Shown in pieces: positions 9,273 through 17,879 of a stretch of DNA of 64,000 bases. Position numbers and translations under genes: made by a program. Source of the DNA: Aciditerrimonas ferrireducens (GTDB lineage: Bacteria > Actinomycetota > Acidimicrobiia > Acidimicrobiales > UBA8190); the NCBI RefSeq assembly GCF_023130475.1, contig NZ_JAKHEX010000001.1, positions 313,706 through 377,705 of the forward strand, written 5' to 3'. The notes under the pieces were generated by a model. The model worked only from the letters and a program-made list of their open reading frames with translations. It made no database searches and was not told the DNA's origin. Position 1 is the stretch's first letter; the number at the start of each line of letters is the position of its first letter.

Positions 9273-9560
9273 TTGTCCGGTCAAAAGGGTTTGGGCGAAG
9301 TTCTCAGGGACTCCACAGCCTCCACGGCTCGTTACCTGGGCCCAGTGGCCCCCCACTGGGAGGTCCAGCTCGAGGAGGGACCCGAGGGGCTCCTCGAGGC
9401 CTTCCGGGACCGGACGCTGGCCCGGCTGACCCTCCTGCCGCCCCACGACCCCCAGTACAAGCGAAACCGGGAGCGGGTGATGCGGGACGCCGAACGGGAG
9501 CGGATCGAGGTCACCTGGGACCTGGGGATCCCGGAGGAGGAGGCCCAGGCCCCGGCCTGA
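9273..9560 (+). CDS. Small hypothetical protein
   Basis: A 95-codon open frame opens with TTG at 9,273; a GTG at 9,345 would give 71 residues. The C-terminal part is acidic and basic in turn (LPPHDPQYKRNRERVMRDAERERIEVTW is read only in pieces here) and looks like a real short protein. No ribosome-binding site is clear for either start. It occupies the gap between a divergent WhiB gene and the end of the DUF2342 gene. No family recognised. Confidence 0.4.
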   Translation: MSGQKGLGEVLRDSTASTARYLGPVAPHWEVQLEEGPEGLLEAFRDRTLARLTLLPPHDPQYKRNRERVMRDAERERIEVTWDLGIPEEEAQAPA

Positions 9561-9621
9561 ACCGGTCGGCGCGGGCCAGGGTTCCGCAGCCGGGCGTCCT
9601 TGGCCGCTGGCGGTGTTGCGC

Positions 9622-10938
9622 TCAGCGCTCGGGGTCCCTCGGCCCGGTCCCCTCCGGCCCGTCGCCCTCCGGCGGCGTGGCTCCTTCTGGCCCGGTCCCT
9701 TCCGGCGTGGCTCCCGGGGGCAGCTCGCCGGCCAAGCGGACCCGCTCCAACCAGAGGCCCGGGGCGTCGAGCTCGGCCGGGGTGGGCACGGTGGCCCCGG
9801 AGCGCCAGAGCCAGGCGACGGCCTGCTCACCGGCCCGTTCGACGACGCCTCGGACGAACTCGCTGCCCCGGTCGACCCGCTGCGGCCCCAGGTCCAGGCC
9901 GAGGAGCTCCTCGGCGGCCCGCTCGGCGTCGTCTCGCTCGACCTGGCGGCGCCGCCAGGCCTCGGCCAGGGCCAGGCGCCCACCGAGCAGTCGCTCGGCG
10001 GCCCGATCGAGGACCCACTCGACGTAGCCGGCGAGGGCCGAGGTGGCTGCGGCGAGCTCCTCCACGGCCTGCTGGCGGGCGGGCGACACCTCGGCGGCCC
10101 CGAGCAGCTGGGTGGGGTCGGCGAAGAGTTGACCCAAGGAGGCAGGGTCGGAGAGATCGACGTCCTGGAGGCGCTCGAAGAGCCTGCCTTGGTCGATGGC
10201 AGTGGCCAGGGTCACCTGCCGGAGCAGCTCCCGGAACCGTTCCGCCACCGCGGGCCGGCGCAGGGCGGCGTGGACCGCCAGGTCACGCAGGAGGACCCAG
10301 AGCCGGACGTCCTCTGCGGGCAGGGACCAGTCGCCGGCGAAGCGGGCCAGCGCCCGGGGGCACAGCAGCAGCCGGTCGGCCCGTCTCGACGGTCGGGGCA
10401 CCGGCAGCTCGTACTGGCCGAGGGCCACCCGGGCCAGGTGCCCGACCGCCGACCCGAGCTGCATGGCGGCCAACAGGGGGCCCATGGTCGCCAGGGCCTG
10501 GCTGACGAATCCTTGGAGGGCTGCCATCTGCTCGTCGAGCTCCTCGCTCCCGGGGGGCCCGAGACGAGGCGGGGGTGGTTCGACCTCCAGCAGGAAAGCC
10601 CAGTCCTCGACCGTTCGTGCTGCCCATTCCCCGGGGGGCACGACCTCCAGCGTCACCCGGCCGTCGGCCACGGCGAGACCGGTCAGCTCGGCCACGTGCA
10701 GCTCGGCGACCGGCAGCAAGGCCTCGAGGGCCATGCGCTCGGCCGGGTCGACGTTGGGTTCGTCGTCCTCGGCGGCGACCTGGCGGGCCATGGCCTTGGC
10801 GGTCTCCAGCCGAGCTGGGCCCCCCGGCCCGCCGCTCCCCATCATGCGCAGCAGGTCGGCGAGGAACTGCTCGAAGAAGCCGCCACCGGACCCGCTTCCT
10901 GGGCCGCCAGGGAGATGGGGGAGCTCCACCCTCGGCAT
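9622..10938 (-). CDS. DUF2342 (zinc-metalloprotease-like) protein with lost HExxH
   Basis: This 438-residue protein belongs to the actinobacterial DUF2342 family (Rv3195-like), annotated as zinc-dependent metalloproteases. The N-terminus has a Gly-rich segment and FFEQFLADLLRMM; FAGDWSLPAEDVRLWVLL and the following helix align with the usual active-site region. The family normally has an HExxH there. Here the motif reads R218-D219-L-A-V-H223, so the first His and the Glu are gone and hydrolysis is doubtful. The C-terminal 50 residues are Pro/Glu/Gly repeats. The neighbourhood matches Rv3193c-Rv3195, where UPF0182, PDZ/Lon-like and DUF2342 genes lie together. Confidence 0.75.
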   Translation of the reverse strand: MPRVELPHLPGGPGSGSGGGFFEQFLADLLRMMGSGGPGGPARLETAKAMARQVAAEDDEPNVDPAERMALEALLPVAELHVAELTGLAVADGRVTLEVVPPGEWAARTVEDWAFLLEVEPPPPRLGPPGSEELDEQMAALQGFVSQALATMGPLLAAMQLGSAVGHLARVALGQYELPVPRPSRRADRLLLCPRALARFAGDWSLPAEDVRLWVLLRDLAVHAALRRPAVAERFRELLRQVTLATAIDQGRLFERLQDVDLSDPASLGQLFADPTQLLGAAEVSPARQQAVEELAAATSALAGYVEWVLDRAAERLLGGRLALAEAWRRRQVERDDAERAAEELLGLDLGPQRVDRGSEFVRGVVERAGEQAVAWLWRSGATVPTPAELDAPGLWLERVRLAGELPPGATPEGTGPEGATPPEGDGPEGTGPRDPER

Positions 10939-11067
10939 GCTAGGCGCCAGCGCCCATCGAGCGGCTCGCAGCAGGGCGGCTGGCTGCCCGCGACCCTGGG
11001 CCCGACCGGCGCCGAACCCCGGGCACCGCCCGATCGGGGGGCGGAAGACGGCGTGCGGGCCGATGGT

Positions 11068-12459
11068 TCAGCCGGGTGAGCCGCTCAAGGCCACGGTGTA
11101 GGTCTCTTCGGCTGTCCCGTCCCGCACCTCGAGGGTCACGAGCTGGCCCGCCGGCTGGACGTAGAGGCTGGCCTGGAGCTCGGGCCAGTCGCAGACCGAG
11201 CGACCGTCGACCGCCTCGATGACGTCCCCGGCCGCCAGGACGGTCGACGCCGGCATGCCGGACACCACGCCGGTCACCAGGGCGCCACAACCGCCGGGCA
11301 GGCTCGTGCCCATGACGCCCAGCCAGCCGTGGGTCACTGCGTGGTGGGCGGCGAGCTCCTCGGCCACCCCAGCCGCCAAGTGGGCGGGCACGAAGACGTC
11401 GACCAGCTCGCCCCGGCTGGTGGTCTGGCCGGCCAGGACCCCGGCGACCGCCCCGGTCCCGTCCACGAGGACCCCTCCGAGAGGAGCCCCGTGGCTCGGC
11501 ATGGCGTCGGTCTCCAGGGCGTCGAGCAAGGTGCCGTGCCCGTCGGGGGCCCGGACGCCCACCGCCTCGACCCGGCCGACAGCCACGACCGGCGCCACCG
11601 TGTCGCCTTGCCGCTGGCAGAGGCAGGTGGTCATGGTCAAGGTGCCAGGGCTCAGGCGCCGGTTCGTCAACCGGGCGGGGACCAGGGATTTCTTGACGGC
11701 CAGGGCGGCCACGCCCGAGGTGGGGTCGACCCCGAGCACGGTGGCCGGCAGCAGCCGGCCGGCCTCGTCCAGCACCGACACCTTCAGGTCGGCGTTCCCA
11801 TGCCCGACGAGAAGGCCCGGTGCTGCGGTCAGCACCAGGTGCCCTCGGCCGATCACCACGCCGGTCAGCATCTCCCGGTGCCCGTGCTCGTCGACGAGGA
11901 CGCCGACCAGGGACCGCTGGATCCCCGCCAAGGTGGCCGAGACCTGCGGCGCGGGAGCCACGGTCGTGTCGGTGGTCAGCCGGGCCGGGGTCGCCACCAA
12001 GGTGGCTTCGGGCTGCCCGGACCCGTGGACCCGCAACCCGGTCGCGCTGACCAGGGCTAACAGCGCGACGAGGGCGACCAGGGCCGTGACCGTCCGAGCG
12101 CCGGGGCCCAAGCGGACAGGCCCCGCTCGGCCGGCCCCCGCTCGGCCGGCCCCCGCTCGGCCTGCCCCCAGCCGGCCCGTTCCGGGGCGTCCTGCGTCGA
12201 AGAGCCGGGTGCCGAGCAGGGGGTGGTCGCCCGGGCCCGGGTCGTTGGCGGCGGCGAGCTCGGCCAGGGTCTCGTCGAGGGGTGGCAGCTCCGAGGGGTC
12301 CAGGCCCTCCTGGCTTCGCCGCTCGGGGCTGGCCTGGTTGGCGAGCTCCGAGGGGTGCCGCCAGAGCCGGTCCTCGGGAGGCAACCACCCCCGCAGGGGC
12401 TCGTCATCGCCCTGGTCCTCCGGCAGCTCACCGTCGGTGAACGGATCGCCGCTGGCCAT
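11068..12459 (-). CDS. Membrane-anchored S1C/HtrA-like PDZ protein, probably catalytically inactive
   Basis: This 463-residue protein has a cytoplasmic Pro/Gly/Arg-rich N-terminus, a membrane segment near residue 140 (VTALVALVALLALVSA), a trypsin-like domain, and a C-terminal PDZ domain (AGDVIEAVDGRSV). HtrA proteases normally show TNxHV, DxxTDLAV and GNSGGP. Here these positions read LTAAPGL, DPTSGVAALAV and SHGAPLGG, so all three triad residues appear replaced. It may act as a peptide-binding scaffold. ATG at 12,459 removes a low-quality upstream extension. MreB is divergent 151 bases away. The linker contains a 15-bp repeat. Confidence 0.72.
   Translation of the reverse strand: MASGDPFTDGELPEDQGDDEPLRGWLPPEDRLWRHPSELANQASPERRSQEGLDPSELPPLDETLAELAAANDPGPGDHPLLGTRLFDAGRPGTGRLGAGRAGAGRAGAGRAGPVRLGPGARTVTALVALVALLALVSATGLRVHGSGQPEATLVATPARLTTDTTVAPAPQVSATLAGIQRSLVGVLVDEHGHREMLTGVVIGRGHLVLTAAPGLLVGHGNADLKVSVLDEAGRLLPATVLGVDPTSGVAALAVKKSLVPARLTNRRLSPGTLTMTTCLCQRQGDTVAPVVAVGRVEAVGVRAPDGHGTLLDALETDAMPSHGAPLGGVLVDGTGAVAGVLAGQTTSRGELVDVFVPAHLAAGVAEELAAHHAVTHGWLGVMGTSLPGGCGALVTGVVSGMPASTVLAAGDVIEAVDGRSVCDWPELQASLYVQPAGQLVTLEVRDGTAEETYTVALSGSPG
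12121..12180 (-). repeat. Imperfect 15-bp tandem repeat (four units) inside the PDZ protein gene
   Basis: The unit CCCCGCTCGGCCGGC occurs exactly at 12,121-12,135 and 12,136-12,150, with one change at 12,151-12,165 and a diverged fourth copy to 12,180. On the coding strand it encodes AGRAG repeats just before the membrane segment. The unit length is a multiple of three, so copy changes keep the frame. Confidence 0.85.
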
Positions 12460-12610
12460 CGGTCGAAGGATACTGGCGGGGGTGGCGCGGCGGCGGTCGC
12501 CCCTGGATGGCGACGGGGGGTGACGACGACCGAGCGAGGTCCTAGCATGGCCCGGACCGGGGCCGAGCCCCCACGAGGACCAGACGCCGCGACCGGGGAG
12601 GACGTCGCCC

Positions 12611-13612
12611 GTGGCCAAGGACATCGCCATCGACCTCGGAACGGCCAACACCCTCGTCTTCGTCCGGGGCAAGGGCATCGTCTTCAACGAGCCGACGGTC
12701 ATCGCCCTGAACACCCGGTCGAACGAGGCCTTGGCGGTGGGCCACCAGGCCTGGCAGATGATCGGCCGGACCCCCGGCTACGTGGTGGCGGTGCGGCCGC
12801 TTCGGCAGGGGGCCATCACCGACTTCGACATCACCGAGCGCCTCATTCGCCTCGTCTTGGAGCGGGCCGGCGTTTCGCGCCTGAGCCGGGCGCGGGTCCT
12901 GGTCTGTGTGCCCTCGGCCATCACCTCCGTCGAGCGCCGGGCGGTCCGGGAGGCGGCGCGGCGGGCCGGGGCCTCGACCGTCTTCCTCATCGACCAGCCC
13001 ATGGCCGCGGCCATCGGGGCCGGCCTGGCCATCGAGGAGCCGGTCGGCAACATGGTGGTCGACATCGGGGGCGGAACCTCCGAGGCGGCAGTGATCTGCT
13101 TGGGCGGCGTCGTCTCTTCGCGGGCCATCCGCCTCGGGGGGTTCGACCTGGACGCCGCCGTGCAGGGCTGGATCCGGCGGGAGTACGGCCTGGCGGTGGG
13201 GGAGCGGACGGCCGAGGAGATCAAGATCGCCATCGGCTCGGCCGCGCCCTACGACGGCGAGGCCAAGGCCGAGGTGCGGGGGCGGGAGCTCATGACCGGC
13301 ATGCCCAAGACGATCGTCCTGGATCCCGCGGATGTCCGTGAGGCCCTCGAGGACCAGGTCCGCCAGATCGTGGAGGCCGCGGTCAACTGCCTGGGCGACG
13401 CCCCCCCCGAGCTCGCCCAGGACATCATCGTGCAGGGCATCTACCTCCTCGGGGGCGGTTCGCTGCTGAAGGGCTTGGCCGGCCGGTTGGCCGACGCCAC
13501 CGCCGTGCCGGTCCACGTGGTCGACGCCCCCCTGGAGTGCGTCGTGCTGGGGGCCGGTCGGTGCTTGGACACGTTGGACGCCGCCCGGGGGCTGTTCCTC
13601 GAGGACGAGTGA
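12611..13612 (+). CDS. mreB: MreB/Mbl-type bacterial actin
   Basis: This 333-residue protein has all actin-fold nucleotide motifs: phosphate-1 IDLGTANTLVFV (residues 6-17), phosphate-2 VVDIGGGTSEAAVI near 154, and adenosine motif LLGGGSLLKGL near 281. MreB filaments guide lateral wall synthesis. The start is GTG with GGGGAGG upstream. No mreC or mreD follows in this window, so it may be a stand-alone paralogue. Its 3' 172 bases are overlapped on the other strand by the HEAT-repeat reading frame. Confidence 0.92.
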   Translation: MAKDIAIDLGTANTLVFVRGKGIVFNEPTVIALNTRSNEALAVGHQAWQMIGRTPGYVVAVRPLRQGAITDFDITERLIRLVLERAGVSRLSRARVLVCVPSAITSVERRAVREAARRAGASTVFLIDQPMAAAIGAGLAIEEPVGNMVVDIGGGTSEAAVICLGGVVSSRAIRLGGFDLDAAVQGWIRREYGLAVGERTAEEIKIAIGSAAPYDGEAKAEVRGRELMTGMPKTIVLDPADVREALEDQVRQIVEAAVNCLGDAPPELAQDIIVQGIYLLGGGSLLKGLAGRLADATAVPVHVVDAPLECVVLGAGRCLDTLDAARGLFLEDE

Positions 13613-14415
13613 GTCGGCCCTCCGCCCGGCGACTCGGAGAGGTCGCCCCCTGGACGTTCGCCCGGCCCCAGGCCGAGCAGCTCCTCGGCCACCTCCCGCA
13701 CCTGCCAGTCCCGGTCCTCCAGGCAGCGGCGCAGCGCCTCCTCGACCACCGGATCGTCGAACCCGGCCAGGGCGACCGCCGCCCGTCGGCGCAAGGGCGG
13801 CCGGCCGCCGAGTGCTTCGAGGACCGCCGGCAGGCCCTCGGGGTCCCCGATGGCCCCCAGGGCGGCCACGGCCGTCTCCTGGCGGCGGGGGTCGCTCGGG
13901 TCCCGGGCGACGACCACGAGCGCCGTGACCACGTCGCTGCGCAGGGCAGGGGGAGGGTCCGCAGCGGGGTTGTGCCAGTCGTCCTCGGGGGGCTGGCCGA
14001 TCAATTCGCCGAGGGCCCAGGCCGCTTCCTCCCCGACCAGGGGGTCGGGGTCGCCCAGGCAGGCCACCAGGGAGACGATCAGGTCCCGCTGGATCCGCCG
14101 TTCGGCGCCCCCGGCCTGCCAGGCCAGGCGGCAGGCCCGTCGTCGCACCAGCGGGTCGGCGTCCTGGAGGGCCCGGCCGAGGGCCGAGGGATCCAGGCGA
14201 CCCAGGCGGCCCAGGGCCCCGAGGGCCGCGGCGCGCACCGTCGGGTCCTCGTCCTCGAGCAGGCGTCGGGCCTCGGCCTCGTCACCGCGGTGGCCGGCCA
14301 GCACGGCGACCCGCCGACGGGCCGGTGCGCTGAGGCTGGCCGACGAGGCGGCAGGCGGGTCGCCGCCAGTTCCATCGGGCCCAGCCCCCTGCGGTGCCCC
14401 CGCGTCCTCAGCCAC
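13441..14415 (-). CDS. HEAT-repeat protein with an antisense tail over mreB
   Basis: A 324-residue frame whose first ~245 residues hold HEAT/PBS-lyase-like repeats, for example VRAAALGALGRLG, VRRRACRLAWQAG, VGEEAAWALGELIG and QVREVAEELLGLG. Such repeats bind proteins; no catalytic residues are seen. The last ~57 residues are Ser/Thr/Arg-rich and lie entirely antisense to mreB, which suggests read-through rather than conserved protein. The GTG at 14,415 leaves only two bases before the divergent ATG at 14,418, so the true start may be further in. Confidence 0.62.
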   Translation of the reverse strand: MAEDAGAPQGAGPDGTGGDPPAASSASLSAPARRRVAVLAGHRGDEAEARRLLEDEDPTVRAAALGALGRLGRLDPSALGRALQDADPLVRRRACRLAWQAGGAERRIQRDLIVSLVACLGDPDPLVGEEAAWALGELIGQPPEDDWHNPAADPPPALRSDVVTALVVVARDPSDPRRQETAVAALGAIGDPEGLPAVLEALGGRPPLRRRAAVALAGFDDPVVEEALRRCLEDRDWQVREVAEELLGLGPGERPGGDLSESPGGGPTHSSSRNSPRAASNVSKHRPAPSTTHSRGASTTWTGTAVASANRPAKPFSSEPPPRR

Positions 14416-14417
14416 CG

Positions 14418-15522
14418 ATGACCACCCCCTCGAGGCTAGTGAGCCCGACCCGCGGGCGGGCCCGCCACCGGCAGCGGCGACGCGCCTCGCGCTGGCTCGT
14501 GGTCCTCGTCGTGGCCCTGGTGCTCGTCGTGCTGGCCGGCGCAGTGGCCAGCCGGATCCAGCTGGGGGACTACGCCCTCGTCCCGGGGGTCGCGCAGCCG
14601 GTGACCGGCCTCATTTCGGTGCCCGGTGGCCAAGCTGCCCGGGTCCAGGGCCAGCTCCTGCTCACCGACGTGGGCGTCGAGCCGGTCACCGCCCTGTCCT
14701 GGTTCTGGGACCAGCTGAGCTCCACCACCCAGGTGGTGCCGGCCAGCGCCTTGACCGGGGGCTTGCCGAGCAGCGAGCTGGTCGCCGAGGGCCAGGTCGA
14801 CATGGCCGAGGCCCAGCTGACCGCCGAGGCGGTGGCCCTGCGGCAACTGGGCCTGCCGGTGCCCGAACGCGACGTCGGCGTGGTCCTCTTCGCCTTGGTG
14901 CCCGGCACCCCGGCCTACGCCCATCTGGCGGTCGGCGACGGTCGTCCTGGAGGTCGGCACCGTGGCCCACCCCACTCGGCTCCGCCCGATCCGGCTCCGA
15001 CTGGGTCGCCAACGCGTCGACGGCCGGGTCGAACCGCTCCTCGGGGTGCCCTACGACACCGGACCGGCCGCAGACGGCATGGGCACCCAGCCCCTCTATC
15101 AGCTCCCCCGGCGCCTGGTCCTTGCCAGCGACGGCATCGGGGGACCCTCGGCCGGTCTGGCCTTCACCCTCGGCATCCTGGACCGCTTGGCTGGCGGCGA
15201 CCTGACCGGCGGGCAGGTGGTGGCGGTGACCGGCACCATCGACCCCAACGGTGCCGTGGGGGAGATCGGGGGCCTGCCCCAGAAGACCGTGGCGGTCGAG
15301 CGGGCCGGTGCCCGCTACTTCCTCGTGCCAGCGGCGCAGGTCGGCCAGGCCGAGGCGGTGGCGCACCGGGGTCTTCGGGTCCTGGGGGTCCGCTCCTTGG
15401 CCCAGGCGCTGGCCGACCTCCGGCGGCTGGGTGGGCGGCTGGGGCCAGCGGCCCACGGACCCCCGCCAGGCCCCGCGGGCCACGCCGTGCCCGCCCAGTG
15501 GCCGTCCTCGCCGTGGTCCTGA
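14418..15522 (+). pseudogene. Secreted PDZ/Lon-like (S16) protease, frameshifted
   Basis: The first frame (from ATG 14,418) encodes a membrane anchor (WLVVLVVALVLVVLAGAV) and the start of a PDZ domain up to HLAVGD. Adding one base fewer at about 14,940 joins VVLEVGTVAHPTR and the rest of the protein in a new frame, to a stop at 15,522. That part has the Lon Ser in GGPSAGLAF and the Lys in GGLPQKTVAV, so both S16 dyad residues are present. The whole matches the Rv3194c-type PDZ-Lon-like family. It may be a sequencing error rather than a dead gene, because both parts are otherwise intact. Confidence 0.8.
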
Positions 15523-15627
15523 GCCGAGGCGGCCCCTGGCCGGCCCGGAGCAATGGTCGTGTTCCGCTCCGGGTTCGCACCGCGAGGTCCCGGGCCTGCG
15601 GGTCGTCGCGTCGTAGGCTGGACGGCC

Positions 15628-17868
15628 ATGACCGAGGACCCCCGGCCCCTGGTGGCCTCCCTGGGCCGGCTCAGCCCCGAGGAGGTGCGAGCGAGGACCT
15701 TTGCGACGGCCCGCCGGGGCTACGACCCGGCCGAGGTCCGGGCACTCCAGGAGCAGGTGGCCCGGGAGCTCCAGGCCGCGGCTGCCCGGGAGGCCGAGCT
15801 GCAGCGAGCCTTGGCCGATGCCGAGCGGCGGGCGGCGAACCCGCCAGTGGACGAGGAGACCTTGACTGCGGCCCTCGGCCGGGAGGCGGCACGCCTGCTC
15901 CAGGCTGCCAGGGCCTCGGCGGCCGAGGTGGTGAAGGAGGCAGAGGAGAAGGCCGCCCAGATCCGCCAGGCTGCCCAGCGGGAGGCCGAGGCCAGCGCGG
16001 CGGAGGCCAAGGCGTCGGCCGAGGCCCTCCTGGCACGAACCCGGGAGGAGGCCCGGGCCATGGTCCAAGAGGCACAGGAGCTCCGGAACCGGGTCCTGGC
16101 CGACCTGCAGCGCCGCCGTGAGCAGGCCCGGGCGGAGCTGGCCCGGTTGCGCTCGGGGCGCCAGGCCGTCGCCCAGGCGGTCCGGGCCGCCCGAACCGCG
16201 GCCGAGGAGGTCCTCCAGACCCTCGAGGCCGACCCGCCAGCCCTCGAGGCCGAGGCCGAGCCGATGCCTCAGGAATCCCAGGGAGGGGCCACGGGCCCCG
16301 GGGGGGCCGAGCGCAGCGCCCCGCGTGCCGGCGGGCCTGGGCCTCGCCGCGCGCAGAGCCAGGCCGAGCGGCCCGACGCCGCCGAGCTTCGGGCGGCCGA
16401 CCCCAGCCCGGCACCCCCGAGCCCGATCGACCCCGAGGCCGCCGGTTCCGAGACTGCCGGTTCAGAGGCCGCTGCCCGAGGGGCCGTTGCCCCGGAAACC
16501 GCTGCCCCGGAGACTGTCGGGCCGGAGGTCGTCGGGCCCGGCACGGCCAGCGACGAGGCGGCGGACGCAGCTGACCCGGCGGCGAGGACCGATCGGGGCG
16601 TCGGGCGATTGCCCCAGGCCGAGGAGCCGGTGTTCGCACCCGGGGGGGAGGATCCGGCCGGGGTGGCCGACGAGGCGGCCGACGACACGGGCGTCGACGG
16701 CGGAGCGACGCCCAGGGGCGCCGGTGGGGCCGAACCGGCGGTCGGGGCAGGGCTTCGGGGCCGGACCCGTGGTGGGCGCCCCGAGGTCGACGCCCTCTTC
16801 GCCCGGCTCCGGGCGGGCCGCCAGCGGCGGCCCGGGGGCGTGGCCCTGGCCGAGGACCCCGCGGAGCCGAGCCCGGCACCGGCGGTCGAGCCGCCGGGGG
16901 GGGAGGAGCCGGCGGTGCGGCTCCTGCAGACCGGGGCGGTCCCTCGGCCGCGGCGTGCTGTCGGCCTCGCGTCGGACGGCCAACCCGAGACGGAGGAGCC
17001 CGCCGGCGGGGGAGCGGCGGCGGCGACGGCCGAACCGCCCAAGGAGCAACCGGTCGAGACGACGACCATCGAGCCCGCGGCGACCGAGCCCCCGGTCGCC
17101 GAGACGGCGACCACCGAGACGGGGGGCGCTCCCGCGGGCCCCGGCGTGGCCGGCGACGACCTGGCCATCCTGGGCCAGCGGGACGACCTGCTGCGACCCT
17201 TGGAGCAGCTGCTGGCCCGGCGGCTGAAGCGCTGCCTGCAAGACGACCAGAACGACGTCCTGGACCGTCTGCGGCACGCCACCGGTCGGGCGGTCCGCAG
17301 CGAGGAGCGGCCGGCTCTGCTCCCGGCCTTGGAGGAGCACCTGGCCCGCTACGTCGAGGCGAGCCGGGGCCCCCTGCGGGAGGCACTGGTCGCCGGCTAC
17401 GGGTTCCAGCGATCGGCCAGCGACGACTCGGTCCACGCCGAGCGGGCCCGGTTCGAGCATCGGGCCGAGGAGGCCGCCCGGGAGCTGGCGGGGGCGCTCG
17501 TGGCCAGCCTGCGACGGCGGCTGCTGGACGAGGCCGAGTCGGGGGAGGCGCTGCCGGCCCCGGAGGACCCCGAGGCGGCCCAGGGCCTGGCCGAACGGAT
17601 CGGCGCAGCCTTCCGGGAGTGGAAAGGCGGCCGGGTGGAGGCCCTGGCGGTGGACCACCTGGTGGCGGCGTTCAGCGCTGGCCAGCTCGAGGGCGCCGGG
17701 ACGGGCACGCTGCGCTGGGTGGTGGACGACGACGGTGGGGCCTGCGCGGACTGCGACGACAACGCCCTGGCCGGCCCGATCGGCGCCGGGGCCCCGTTCC
17801 CGACCGGGCACGCCCGGCCCCCTGCCCACCCCGGCTGCCGCTGCCTGCTGGTGCCGGCCTCCTCGTAG
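15628..17868 (+). CDS. DivIVA-like coiled-coil protein with phage-head (MuF-like) C-terminal domain
   Basis: This 746-residue protein starts with a DivIVA-type segment (LSPEEVRARTFATARRGYDPAEV, read as LSPEEV...YDPAEV) at residues 14-37. An Ala/Glu/Arg coiled coil runs to about 200, then an acidic Pro/Ala/Glu linker to about 510. The C-terminal ~235 residues are helical and end with CADC near 705, GAPFPTGH, and PPAHPGCRC near 733. That Cys/His pattern is typical of Mu gpF/SPP1 gp7 minor head proteins. No other phage genes are near. ATG at 15,628 is chosen because the DivIVA motif follows directly. UPF0182 follows 11 bases later. Confidence 0.75.
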   Translation: MTEDPRPLVASLGRLSPEEVRARTFATARRGYDPAEVRALQEQVARELQAAAAREAELQRALADAERRAANPPVDEETLTAALGREAARLLQAARASAAEVVKEAEEKAAQIRQAAQREAEASAAEAKASAEALLARTREEARAMVQEAQELRNRVLADLQRRREQARAELARLRSGRQAVAQAVRAARTAAEEVLQTLEADPPALEAEAEPMPQESQGGATGPGGAERSAPRAGGPGPRRAQSQAERPDAAELRAADPSPAPPSPIDPEAAGSETAGSEAAARGAVAPETAAPETVGPEVVGPGTASDEAADAADPAARTDRGVGRLPQAEEPVFAPGGEDPAGVADEAADDTGVDGGATPRGAGGAEPAVGAGLRGRTRGGRPEVDALFARLRAGRQRRPGGVALAEDPAEPSPAPAVEPPGGEEPAVRLLQTGAVPRPRRAVGLASDGQPETEEPAGGGAAAATAEPPKEQPVETTTIEPAATEPPVAETATTETGGAPAGPGVAGDDLAILGQRDDLLRPLEQLLARRLKRCLQDDQNDVLDRLRHATGRAVRSEERPALLPALEEHLARYVEASRGPLREALVAGYGFQRSASDDSVHAERARFEHRAEEAARELAGALVASLRRRLLDEAESGEALPAPEDPEAAQGLAERIGAAFREWKGGRVEALAVDHLVAAFSAGQLEGAGTGTLRWVVDDDGGACADCDDNALAGPIGAGAPFPTGHARPPAHPGCRCLLVPASS

Positions 17869-17879
17869 GCTTGCCCGCC

